Source: Phlebotomus papatasi (lineage: Eukaryota > Arthropoda > Insecta > Diptera > Psychodidae). Taken from it: 64,000 bases of DNA. The stretch covers positions 11,470,001-11,534,000 of the forward strand of contig NC_077223.1 in assembly GCF_024763615.1 (NCBI RefSeq), written 5' to 3'. The position numbers were made by a program, and so were the translations under genes. The notes beneath the pieces are model-generated. The model was not told the origin of the DNA, did not search any database, and was given only the letters and a program-made list of their open reading frames with translations. Shown here piece by piece: positions 1 through 10,593 of the stretch (its first letter is position 1; each line of letters starts with the position of its first letter).

Positions 1-431
1 CTCGATAATAGTCTTACTAACATCTTTTGAAAGTATGAACTCTTTTTGACTCTTCGTTTAGTTTCTAGCCCCAGTTTTGTGTGACAGGTCAGAGAAAAAG
101 CAACAAAAAATATTTGTGCAAAAAAACTCATTTCCAATTTCAAGAAAAACACCGATTTAAAGTTATGTGACTAAAATAAATTTATTTTTTACTGAAGGAT
201 TATGTCATTTTACTTTGTATATTTTATTTAAAATAATTTTAAAAAAAAGTAAAAATGTGAATTTTAGAAGCAAATCGAGTTTCAAAAAATTTTAATATTT
301 TCTCTTCTAGCGCCTAAACTAAAAGAGATAATGAAGAATGGATGGTTTTTTCGACTTTATTGGATTATAATTATCCTAGAAAACATTTGCTTACAATTTT
401 TTCGCATATTAAAAAAAACACTGTTAGAGGA
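1..431 (-). mobile_element. TTAA-flanked miniature element, partial, cut by window edge
   Basis: Read on the minus strand this matches 56740-57400 closely over the inner part and ends at the same terminal repeat: the block CTGTTAGAGG is followed by TTAA at 432-435, like the CCCTCTAACGG end of the copy at 56724. No coding capacity. It lies in the groucho intron upstream of the first visible exon. Importantly, it lacks the 239-bp insert found in the other copy: the equivalent site here is a single TTAA at 157-160. Confidence 0.75.
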
Positions 432-435
432 TTAA

Positions 436-1064
436 AAGTCTAAAGTTTTTTGAGATTCGGACATGGAAAATAAAATAATAATTCACATTTTGAGCAATTT
501 TCCAAAATTTATGCATTAGCACTATAACTATCAAAAACGGTTTGACCGATTCTTAAATTTTCTAAAATTAACACATATTTAAACGGTAAACTGCGATCAA
601 ACTTTATGAATTTCTCAAAATATGCATGTAATATATTTTGCAGTGGTTAAATTTTAATTTTTTCCTCTTTTCCGAGAAAAATTTGTTCAGTATCATACCT
701 ACCATGGTCTACCATTTTACGGAGCCCGCTAGGAAAAATCACCAAAAACAGTCGAAAGGTTTAGCGTTAATGAATGTGACCAGAATAATTGAAAAATTGA
801 CTTTACATGAATGCTGTTTATTTTAGAATTTTTCAAAGATTTTTCACTTAAGAAATTCTTTCACAAAAAGACAACTTAGGGTTAAATAAAAAAATACGAA
901 GAGCAACTTTTGGAAAATAACTTAAAAGATATCTTTCTCGTTAAACAAAGTAAAACTAATTTCAAGAAAATTTTTAAGGATTTAATTTTCTTTTAAAAAA
1001 TGGGAACTAGATATATAAGCAAATCTATTAAATACAATATATTAGTCCATGACTGCCCAATAAT
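436..1064. other. groucho intron, nothing recognised
   Basis: AT-rich DNA within the intron that precedes the first visible groucho exon. The short open frame at 638-826 has no recognisable domain and no coding signature. I see no terminal repeats or RNA gene here. Confidence 0.5.
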
Positions 1065-1066
1065 TA

Positions 1067-2847
1067 CAGTCGAGTTCCTCAAATTTGAACGACAGTTGAG
1101 TTCAAAATGTAAAATTTGAGGTTATGTGAAGAAAGTTTTGTGTGGAGTGCCATTTTTCTCTGGTATTTCTTCAATATTATCGTTTTATATTAACTTCCGC
1201 AACAAATTCCATTTATTTCACAATAAATTACATTGATATATTCTCTAAAGTTGTTTATCTTAATTTACGGAAAGTGCAATTCACATGAATTCCGTTACGT
1301 TTTTGAAAATATCGTTCAAATTGAGGAGTGAGAAATGTCATCTAGGGGGAGGCTTTGAACTTTCGCACACAAAAATGATGTTCAAGTTCAGTGAGTTTTT
1401 CTGACTACCATGCAAACCGTATGGATTCTCCAACTATGCCAAAAAAATGTCTTACTTATAAGGTTCATAATCCCACCAAACAAAATCCCAGGAAATCCTT
1501 AGATTTTCCTCCAGAGGAAAATGAAAATTTAATGGCGATTTGTCCGATAGATGAATCAAGTTTCTATTATCGCACACGATTCACGCCATCATTGAACACC
1601 CCATTTTCACCGTAAATTTTGCACCGGACACTAAAAGTTGCACATCATTGTTTAAAGGGAACTCTAATCTACTTGATTAAACCATTTTTATAAGGAATAA
1701 AACATTTTAATATCACTTTTTTGGAACTTTTCTGAGAGATGTTTTATTGACATTAAAAACCATTTTTTTGCTTGATTCTACGAGAATTTCACTCCGGAAA
1801 CGGTTAAATCTGATGAATACTTTCTTGAAAAGTCCAAATATCACCAAATTTACACGAATCAATAAGTTTTTAAAGCTAAAAATTGACTAAAACTCAGCAA
1901 GCGAGAATACCACACAAGATTCCACCATTCCTCCACGGAGCCGGATATGCACAAAAACGTTTGAATGCGCATCATTGAAGATTTCTCTGTTCCTGCAGCT
2001 GCAGGAATCGGGATTTAGCACAGATATTGAGCTTCAGCAGGTGAACAAGCTAAAATTTTCACAAAACATCTTCTTACGGACAATTTCTTTTCTTTGTCAT
2101 GCAAAACAACACAATAGTGAGGTTATGTCAAAGATTGTCAAAAAGCAGTTGTAAACTGTATGAGCTTATTGCAGATGTGATTCTTTCATTGCACATTCAG
2201 TTTGTGCAAGCTTGAAAAATATTTTTATATCAAAGAAATCCAAAATTGCTTAATAATTACTCAACTGCAACCTATTTGAGTCAAATTACTTCTTGTTTAT
2301 CAACTTTACGATTTTTAAGTTTTCCTTTTTAGTGGTGGATCAAATCGGTAGATTACAATAGATGTGAATATGAGGGATCGCATCTAAAATGAAGTTTCTT
2401 GGAAAATGTGAGAGAAGCCATGTCTTCTATGTGCGATCGATGAATCTGAGTCAAGTTTGTGAATTTTGTTCCACCCACAAAAAGTGCCTGTTCAGCCTAA
2501 AAGATTTTTACTTAAATCTGATTCCTAATAACCCTTCTACCCTCTGTGATAGTAGTTTTTCAGAAAAGTGATATTAATTCTGCACAATCGTATGAAATAT
2601 TGCACAGCAAAATTACAGTTTTGGACCTGTTTTTAATTTTTGTTTCCTAAAACTAGGGGAAAAGGATTAGACTCCCAATTTTTTCAGGAAAGGTGTGATT
2701 TAAGACTAGCTACTAAAATATATAGCCATCAGTGAAAGTTATAAAGTAATACCGGAGAAATTCGAAGTGTCCGATGGTAGCGTATGTGCGAAACATCAAA
2801 GCCTCCCCCTATACCCCCCAAATGTTCAAATTTGAGGAACTCTACTG
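1067..2847. mobile_element. Tigger/pogo-like terminal-repeat element with a second element nested inside
   Basis: The left end CAGTCGAGTTCCTCAAATTT and the right end (inverted) CAGTAGAGTTCCTCAAATTT form a terminal repeat of about 24 bp, flanked by TA at 1065-1066 and 2848-2849. The terminal CAGT and the TA target fit the Tigger/pogo branch of Tc1/mariner. The outer element is only about 315 bp once the nested insertion (1345-2809) is removed, so it is non-autonomous. It is related to the copy at 51831-52159. Confidence 0.8.
1345..2809. mobile_element. TA-flanked GGGGGAGG element nested in the 1067-2847 element
   Basis: Terminal repeats read GGGGGAGGCTTTGA followed by TTTCGCACA, inverted at the right end. 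TA occurs at 1343-1344 and 2810-2811. Open frames at 1391-1615 and 2389-2571 show no known domain, so it looks non-autonomous. Comparison with 51831-52159 shows an uninterrupted site of the same length as the reconstructed target, which supports this reading of the boundaries. Confidence 0.75.
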
Positions 2848-3280
2848 TACCATAGCTTTTTTTAAAGAACTTTCATAAAATCAACTTTTAGAAAATAGAA
2901 CTTTTAGAAAAGAAGTAAAATTTTTATGCAAATTTTGGAAATGGGAAAATAAAGAGCTTTTTATTTAACCTGATTGGGGATGGATTACCTGAGATAATTG
3001 CAAAAGGATGTATGAGAATCCAAGGTGAAATGAGATGTTGAGACTCTTTGAAATACCTGCGATAAGAATTGTGAAGGTTAAAGCATATGGGGCTCGGAGG
3101 GCAAGTTTTGGAAAATCTTCCGTATTGCCAATCCACAGGAAGTTGCGCAGAGAATCTTTAATAAACACCACCAGCTAACTTTCAACAAACTCCTTAATTA
3201 AAATTTCAACAACTTCTAACAAGGATGACTAGGAAATTTGAGGATAATTCGTGAAACTATTTAATGTGTGACTGATTTTT

Positions 3281-4103
3281 CCCGGCCGGAACAAAATCGG
3301 AGCTATAACATATTTCCATGATACTAGTCTGACAAAAATCTGAGTCCGATTTGTATTATATTTTTCATTTAAAAATATATGATATTCGTACCCCGTAATT
3401 GTCCGAGATATGTTCCACTCATTCTACAGTGTCTCTGATATGTTCCACTGCCACAATAACATCGAAAATTAATTTGCAAATTTTTTACTATTTTGCAAAG
3501 TTTTATACGAAAGAGGCATAAAAGTAGCCAATGATGCTTAAGAATTACGTTTTCTGTAAGAAAATTGCCTCATCAGATGAAAAAATTAATATTTGTGATT
3601 CACACGTACACGGCAGTCACACCAATACTAATGCTGCCAAAAAGTCTCTTCTACTAGTAAAACGACACAGTCTTTTATATGGAGGGTAGACCTACAATCG
3701 GCCTACTATCCCGATTATAGTAGGCCTACTCTCCCTATTAGTATATACAGTAGACTCTTCGATATCCGGCTGACTGGGGGACAAAATGACATTTAGGTTT
3801 TTTGAATGATCAACGGTTTTTCTATTTTGTGCAGTGTGAATTTATTTTCTGTCTGACAAAGAAAAAGAGATTCTTCATGGTGTGCTTATGTTTCATTTTT
3901 TATCACAATTATGTATTAAAAACTTCGATACAATGTTAATAATACTTTAATTCACTCTGGACAAACTTCATGTTTAGTGAAAATAATTTTGAATATATCA
4001 ACCGCCAGTGTTTGGCAGCTGTCACCCGGATATCGAAGTGCTGGATATCGAAGAGTCTACTGTAATATTTATCTAATATTGTATAACATTTGTTCCGGCC
4101 GGG
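3281..4103. mobile_element. terminal-repeat element, ends CCCGGCCGGAACAAA, with nested Tigger-like copy
   Basis: CCCGGCCGGAACAAA at 3281-3295 recurs inverted at 4089-4103. No target duplication could be read with confidence. No coding region. The 315-bp Tigger-like element 3748-4062 lies inside it near the right end. Confidence 0.55.
3748..4062. mobile_element. Tigger/pogo-like miniature element
   Basis: Perfect 20-bp terminal inverted repeats CAGTAGACTCTTCGATATCC, flanked by TA at 3746-3747 and 4063-4064. It is 315 bp long with no open frame for a transposase. The second motif (GATATCCGG) is repeated inside the right end. Confidence 0.85.
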
Positions 4104-4488
4104 TTGTGAGAGCTGAGCAAAAAGTGACGATGAAGATTTTACAAAAAAAATGTCTTTACAAAACTTGACCCGGTTGGACGCGCGTTGTGCTTTTCTTTTT
4201 CATACTCATATGTTGTTCAGCAACAATGATTTTTTTTATTAATCAAAATTTATTACTTACTGATTAAATTTAATTCTTTACTGCTCATTTGTTATATTAG
4301 TTTGTTCTTGGAAAATGTTTGGAAAACCACATTTTCTTTGGATGTAGAGGGAAATAGTCTTCGTCAAAGTTATAGAGCTATAAATAAATTAAGTCTGAGC
4401 TCATGAAAAAGCAAAATATTCGTAAACAAAAATAAAAAATAAAATCTCTGAATCAGCAAGATGAATAAAAACAAATAACAAAGTAATA

Positions 4489-6188
4489 AGGTGGGCCAGA
4501 TCAGGCTGGTGATGACGTAGATACTTTTTGGAGGTTATGTAAAAAATCATCTGTTCGTAACTCGCGCCAAAATCTCATGCGAATACATTTCTATAAAATG
4601 TTAGGAATATATCAAAATTATTAGTTTAGTTGTTAACAGGAATGACTATTATTATCAATTAAACTAATATTTGAAGTTGTTTCAGTGTTTCTCATACTTT
4701 TTTACCACAAAGTTCCACTGGACAAAAATTATTTGCACGAAACCCGGCAGACCATACACCATATGAGCAAATCACAAATGTGTCAGAACATTCAATACTA
4801 ATATTATGTTCTTTGGAAAAAACTCAGAATAAGTAAAATAACACAGAATTCAAAATATAAATCACGTAGAATACCAAATTGATATTAAATGTCGAGTTTA
4901 GATATTCTAAACAAAAAGCAAATTAAATTTTCTTTAATTTCGTAAGACTTCTACAACAGTTCTAAGGACTCATAAATCCATTTCCAAATTAAGATTTCCA
5001 CATTTTTTGTTTTGTGTTAAACTAAGAAAAAACAAGAAAAATCTTAAAATGAGTTTTCATTGATTTTATTAACAAAAAACTATTTTATTAAGTTATTTTA
5101 TTCCAACACTTTCTAAAATTTTCCTCTAAAATTGATATCTTTACGTATGTATCAGGTATAAGTTTTTTCAGAACTGTCAAGAGCAATTCAGAAAAGAAAT
5201 TTAATGTGACATTTGAATTCTCAACTTATGGTTCTTTCAGTACTATTTTACGAATATTTTGGATTTCAAATTACTTAATTTTTATCAATTATTTTTACAC
5301 AATTATATTGTGTTTTTAAGCAATTTTCGCGCCACGAATCCTATAAAATGTCACTACCTGATAAAGTTTTGCCAACGAGGAGAATTCATTAAGACAAGAT
5401 TGGCGTTTTCTCGCCTTTAGCGAGTTTGTTTTTTTGAGAATCAATTGAGTTATTCTCATAATTTCTATTCTGGATGAAAACGTGACCTTTTTTTTGATAA
5501 TTGTAATCTTAATTATGGTAAAATCTATTCAATTGTTCATTCAATTATGATGTTATACTCCGTATAAAAAATGTGGCACTTTGGTATTATATACCAATAT
5601 TTTGATTCTTGGTCTATTTTTTTAAATTTAAATCATAAAAATTTTTATCAAATAATTTTTCTACAAAGAGAAAGTTAATTAAATTATCTATACACTAGGG
5701 AAAAGTGCTGTCTACAGTTCAGAATTTACTATATTTTTCCGGGAAAATCGAAAATAAATCTTAATTTTTACTACACAAAAAAATCTGTAATTCATTAAGA
5801 TCCAACCTCATTTAACTTTCAAAGTTCTTAATTTTTTATTAAAAGCCAAATAAAAAAGCAATATCGATTTGTTCCAAGGCATATATGGACGATAGTTTAT
5901 CCTAGGTAATTTTAATACCCAATGTGGTCATATTAGTAAAAAGGTGTTTTTGTTTTTAATCAAAATTTATCATATTATACGTATTTGAAGTTCATTAGCC
6001 GATAAACAATAATATATATATATTGGACATCCAAACAATAAATATATTTTCATTTAAAACTAATAAATCTTTGGAAAATTATTCGATTCTTATTTTTCTA
6101 TTACAAATATTTGACAAATCTGAGTTGTTAACACTATACCAGTCGGGTAAAAGTATCTACGTCACTGGCAGTTCGATTTGGCCCACCT
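4489..6188. mobile_element. TA-flanked 1.7-kb element with AGGTGGGCC ends
   Basis: The left end AGGTGGGCCAGATC and the right end (inverted) AGGTGGGCCAAATC, followed by a shared GTAGATACTTTT block, form an imperfect inverted repeat of about 42 bp. TA flanks it at 4487-4488 and 6189-6190. The interior is AT-rich and shows no transposase. The flanks just outside (GAATCAGCAAGATG at 4449 and its inverse near 6198) also pair, so the true ends could be further out. Confidence 0.65.
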
Positions 6189-6190
6189 TA

Positions 6191-8313
6191 TACTTGAAAC
6201 ATCTTGCTGAATCAGGCTATTCTACCCTATACAGTAGTAGACACTCGCTAAGATCGGGCTGCCTTTTAATTTGGTCAATAATTAATTTAATTGTAATTTG
6301 ATAGAGCGCTTTTAACGAAAAATTATGTTTTCTCTTTTTCTTTTGGCAAAGATTTAAAAGTATTAAAACTTTAAGGTAAAAAGTACTCGAACTCGTAAAT
6401 TGTGATTTTGATGTAAAAAGTACTTTCACATCATTTAACGTTTACCGGTTCTCAACCGATTTGAAGCGATTCATAACTTACTCGAAAGATCCCACAAAAT
6501 AGTTTTAAGGGCAATAAAATTGATTTTCGGAGAAAAATTACTTATCGATTCTTAACCGGTTCATAAACCATTTTGAATCGATTTATAAATCACTCAAAAC
6601 ATTTCCCAAAATATCTTAGAAGTAATATAATTGAATTTAGGATAACAGGACCAGAGACAAAGTAGTAGGTGAGATGTTTAAGAACCTCACTTAATATTTA
6701 CATTTAAAATAATTAATATTTCACCACATATTTTATATAAATTTTAGTTATTCAATATTAATGCGTAATAGAAACATAATTTGGAAACTTCTATTCAAAT
6801 TAATTTATGCGAAAATGCTTGCCCAAGCATTAGATTAGGAATGTTAATGAAAATTGTGAAAACTTTCATAAATTTCATAAATACTGCAAAGCTCTTTTCT
6901 ACATACATATAATATTTACATTATGTTCTAATAGACGGCATGAGAGAAATGCTTTAACTTTCACATGGAACTTGTGTTATGTAGAGTGGTGGGTGAATAA
7001 ATTTTCCCAAACCCTTATTTTTTGCTTATCTTTTTACTCGATACCTCTACTTTTATGTACTCTAGACCTAGGTCTGAAGAAGGGGATATTGAATGAGTTG
7101 GTTGGGTGTTGCTGAATATATAAGTGCAAAGCTCTCTCCAGCTAGAACGTTGTGTATTTATCTCGTGTACATTTTAGTATAAAGGTGTGAGGAGTTTTTG
7201 TGGTATATTATGATACCCAGGGATGTGGCATGAGTTCGGAGTAGAGACGGAGAATAGTTTGAATGTGGAGCTATATACATACATTGCTTTGCATCCCATA
7301 TATTTCCCACATAAGCCACCCACATTGAATTTTCTCCCTGTTTTTCAATCCTCCCATGAGAATCCGGGCTTGGTGTATAAATAAAACCGCAATTCTGTGG
7401 AAACTTTGGCCACATCCAGCCGGCTGAACAAAACTACCATCGAAACCAAATGTGGCTAGCATAACTATCCCATGAACACATCCCACTGAACTAATCTCCC
7501 TCTCTCTCACTGTGTCTAGCTCACTGGATATGGGGTTTTTCGCAAAACGGATTAGGTTTTTAGAATAGTAAACTAACTACTAAGTAAAATGATCTAGCGA
7601 TAAATGATGATACGATTATTTAAACATTTTTTTCAGTTACTTTCTGTCTTTTTGTAGTTCAATCTTGTTTAAAAATCGATATGAAAGAGATTAACTTTGA
7701 GAAATCCAAGCTTTTGACTTGGCAAACCTAAATATTTTTGCTTCAACTGTAGGTTCGGGAGATTGATTAAGAATCCAAGTTGTATCGATTTTTTAAATTC
7801 AAAAGTTAAAAAAGCTCTAAATAGCTTTTTTTCACAGCAGATTCGGACGTGTTTAGACTTGTTGGAAAGGTTTTGAAATCCCTGATATTTATGAACTGAT
7901 TATAAACGGTTATGAACGGATAATAATTTATCCGAAGTCAAATTGTATTAGGAATAGCCTAATTCGGAATCTGTCTAAATGAGATTTTTTTTTAATTATG
8001 AATATGAATGGATTTTGTAATTATGTAAAGCTTAAAGAAATAAGTAATAAGATTGTTACATAAAATTTTGTTCTATGTTTCTTAAGGAAAAATTATATTT
8101 TCATTGAAAAATTCCTATTTGAACCAAGTTTACGCTATTCTACCCTACTTTTAAGAAATAGCGGGCAATTTGTTGATCAATCTTTAATTAATCAATTCAA
8201 CATACAAAAAAATATCTCATAAAAATCTTTATAAATGTTGAGAACGTATGCTTGAAAATCATAATCTTAAAACTTTTTACTTTTTGCACAAACATTTTTC
8301 GTAGCATGTTCCC
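6191..8313. other. groucho intron; single-copy block at about 7080-7540
   Basis: AT-rich intron with no recognised element at 6191-7080. From about 7080 to 7540 the base composition is less AT-biased and the sequence is not repeated in the window. Frames there are short and overlap on the minus strand, and I recognise no protein. It could hold a cis-regulatory element for groucho, but nothing in the sequence proves that. Confidence 0.3.
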
Positions 8314-8317
8314 TTAA

Positions 8318-9085
8318 CACTTGGAAGGACCCTAGTGGCAGCCGCTGCCAATTCAGTTTTCAATTTCATTTTTTATTAAAATTAAATTAAATATATCATT
8401 TCGCCTGGAGGCCCGATTGAATGCGTGCAGAATTTATCTGGCTATTTTTTCGTTATAAATTTTTTTAATAAAAATTAAATATTAATGTAAATATATTGCA
8501 AAAACAAAAAACTGCACTCGGAAGGACCAAGTGGCAGTTGCTGCCATATGCATTTTATATGGGAGTTTGACGTTCTGCAGATGTAATTTTCTTGATTGTT
8601 AGTGTATAAAAGCCTTAAAAGAACAAATTGAAAGTGATTTTGCAAATTATTAAGAAGAATTATGGGAAATATTGAATTGGGAAATATGAATAATTTTGGG
8701 AATTATTCAATTTTTCTCTTACTTTCCAAAGCTCAAAATCCATTTTGTTAAGCGAAGTTATTAGAAAATAGTTAATAGTATTAACTATTGTTCATAAAGT
8801 AGAATTTTTGCTTTGAAAAATAAGAGAAAAAATTGAAATTATTCAAAGGCTGCCGCATTCAAAGACAGACCACTTTCTCTTACTCCATGATTCTGGTAAA
8901 GATGAAAACATCGAATGGTTAAAAATCTTTAGATACAGTAGTCAAGGAGATGAAATTTCTGATTCAGACACCAGAAAAGAACTGACTAAAGATCCGAATG
9001 TTCAAATATAAGTAAAAATATCAAAATATTATGTTAAATCCGATAAGTGGCAGCGGCTGCCACTTGGTCCTTCCGTGACACTTTT
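8318..9085. mobile_element. TTAA-type miniature element with palindromic subterminal repeats
   Basis: The left end follows TTAA (8314-8317) and reads CACTTGGAAGGACC, then the palindrome TGGCAGCCGCTGCCA at 8336-8350. The right end carries TGGCAGCGGCTGCCA at 9048-9062 and then the inverse of CGGAAGGACC. A third copy of the GGAAGGACC-plus-palindrome block lies inside near 8518-8550. The TTAA at the right end is not intact, so the right boundary is approximate. No coding region. Confidence 0.65.
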
Positions 9086-9255
9086 AGTTAGGGTTCTACG
9101 AAGTGTTAATGAAGCATTTTTTTTGTTCTTTTAGAAAAATGTATTCGTAGATTTTTGTTTGGTAAATGTAAAAAAATGTGAGGAAAGTTACAAAAAAATT
9201 AATTGTAGTAACAAATTGTCTTATTGGAAATGCGTTTTCTTTTTTTTTTTTTTAG

Positions 9256-9642
9256 ACGGAGATCTCAAAACGCCTCAACGCCATTATTGCCCAAATAGTA
9301 CCTTTCTTGTCCCAGGAGCATCAACAGCAAGTAGCCACGGCTGTTGATCGAGCCAAGCAGATAACAATGACCGAATTGAATGCTGTGATTGGGCAACAGA
9401 GGCCCGATTTACCACGGTTATTGCAACAGATGCATGCACAGCAGCTTCCAACGCACGCGGGGGCACCACCAATGCCAATTGGTATGCCACATCCAAGTAT
9501 AGCACCCGGTGCCCTAGGTGGACCTTTAGGGTTGGCCAATCCATCTGGACAACATCCATTATCCATTCTAAATAAGCAAGAAATTCATCGACCAGAGGAA
9601 TCGAAAAGCAGCAGCGGTCTCAGTGTACCTGAAGATCGTCAC
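9256..9642 (+). CDS. gro: groucho corepressor, exon with end of Q domain and GP region
   Basis: First visible coding exon of groucho, the Gro/TLE transcriptional corepressor that is recruited in the nucleus by Hairy/E(spl), Engrailed, Runt and TCF partners and acts with histone deacetylase. The exon starts after a polypyrimidine-AG and opens with TEISKRLNAIIAQ, the second helix of the glutamine-rich tetramerisation (Q) domain. It continues through FLSQEHQQQVATAVDRAKQ and TMTELNAVIGQQ, then a Gly/Pro-rich stretch (the GP region). 129 codons, phase 0 at both ends, donor GTGAGT. The start of the Q domain and the initiator methionine must be in exons left of the window, more than 9 kb away. Family assignment is very secure because the downstream exons give the full WD40 domain. 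Confidence 0.95.
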
Positions 9643-9720
9643 GTGAGTTAACAAAACAATTTTTAACGAATATTAATTTTAATATTAACAATCCATTTTT
9701 CTTCTGTCTTTTTTTTTTAG

Positions 9721-9822
9721 AGAAATTCAATTTCTCCAACGGATCGAGAGAAATACCGACCTAGATCACCTGAACAGCATGAGTTGAAGAAGGTGAAAAA
9801 GGAAGAGAAGGACTTGGGGCAT
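9721..9822 (+). CDS. gro: groucho, short exon (start of CcN region)
   Basis: Thirty-four codons between two short introns (78 and 76 bp), phase 0 at both ends. It encodes RNSISPTDREKYRPRSPE followed by a Lys/Glu-rich run. The equivalent segment in fly Groucho (RNSVSPADREKYRTRSP) begins the CcN region with phosphorylation sites and a nuclear localisation signal. Acceptor TTTTTTTTTAG, donor GTAAGT. Confidence 0.95.
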
Positions 9823-9898
9823 GTAAGTCAATTCACCGCGCCACTCTGGCAGCCATCTATTTTTCTCGCCCAAAAATAATCTCCAGTTTATCTTATAG

Positions 9899-10458
9899 CA
9901 ATCCGATGGGGAGAAATCTGACCAAGATCTCGTTGTTGATGATGCATCAGAATCAAATCCCATGTCTCCAGTTCCCAATCAGCACCATAGCAATGGTACA
10001 GCATCACCACGAGAAAATGGATTGATGGTGAAGAAATTGGATCATCAGGATCGTGATCGTGTAGGAGGACCACATTCACCGAGATCCGGAACATCATCCA
10101 ATGCATCAACACCTTCTAATAAAAAGCTCGAGGATAAACCATCGACGCCAATCTCAAAGTCTGTAACACCCACCAATTCAAGTTCTAATGGCCATGCTGG
10201 TGCTCCTCCAGGTAGTGGGGTAGTCAAGGCTGTGGCTAAAGCACCTGTACTCAATCCTGGCTACCCTCACTACTTGGGACCGCTCAATGGTGCTGCACCC
10301 CATGAACTCCAAGCTGCCTATGGAGCACCTGTACACAATAACCTCCCGCCTGCTATCAATAGCTACCCACGTGCACCTCTTCAGGTTGGATTCGATCCTC
10401 ATCCACAAATGCGAGCACCGTTGGGACCAGCTATGGGTGCTATTCCCGGTGGAAAACC
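9899..10458 (+). CDS. gro: groucho, CcN and Ser/Pro-rich region
   Basis: Begins QSDGEKSDQDLVVDDAS, the conserved casein-kinase-type acidic motif of the Gro/TLE CcN region. A low-complexity Ser/Pro/Thr-rich (SP) domain follows, with a hydrophilic stretch near SPRSGTSSNASTPSNKK, and then a Pro/Ala/Tyr-rich linker. It ends at GGKP, the junction into the WD40 domain that is conserved in the family. The exon ends in phase 2. SP-domain sequence diverges freely in this family, so differences from fly Groucho here are expected. Confidence 0.94.
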
Positions 10459-10593
10459 GTGAGTTTGTACTTTTTTCTCTTCTGACTATAAATAAATTTT
10501 TAATATTCTCCTTTTCTAAATAGATATCATACTAAAGAATCTTTAATTTTTAAATTAAAATCCTTAATCTTAGACAAGAAGAATAGGTCTTAA

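Noticed and set aside
9284..10408. Several minus-strand and second-frame open frames over the groucho exons
   Set aside because: They are shadows of a real, strongly conserved coding frame and have no domain of their own.
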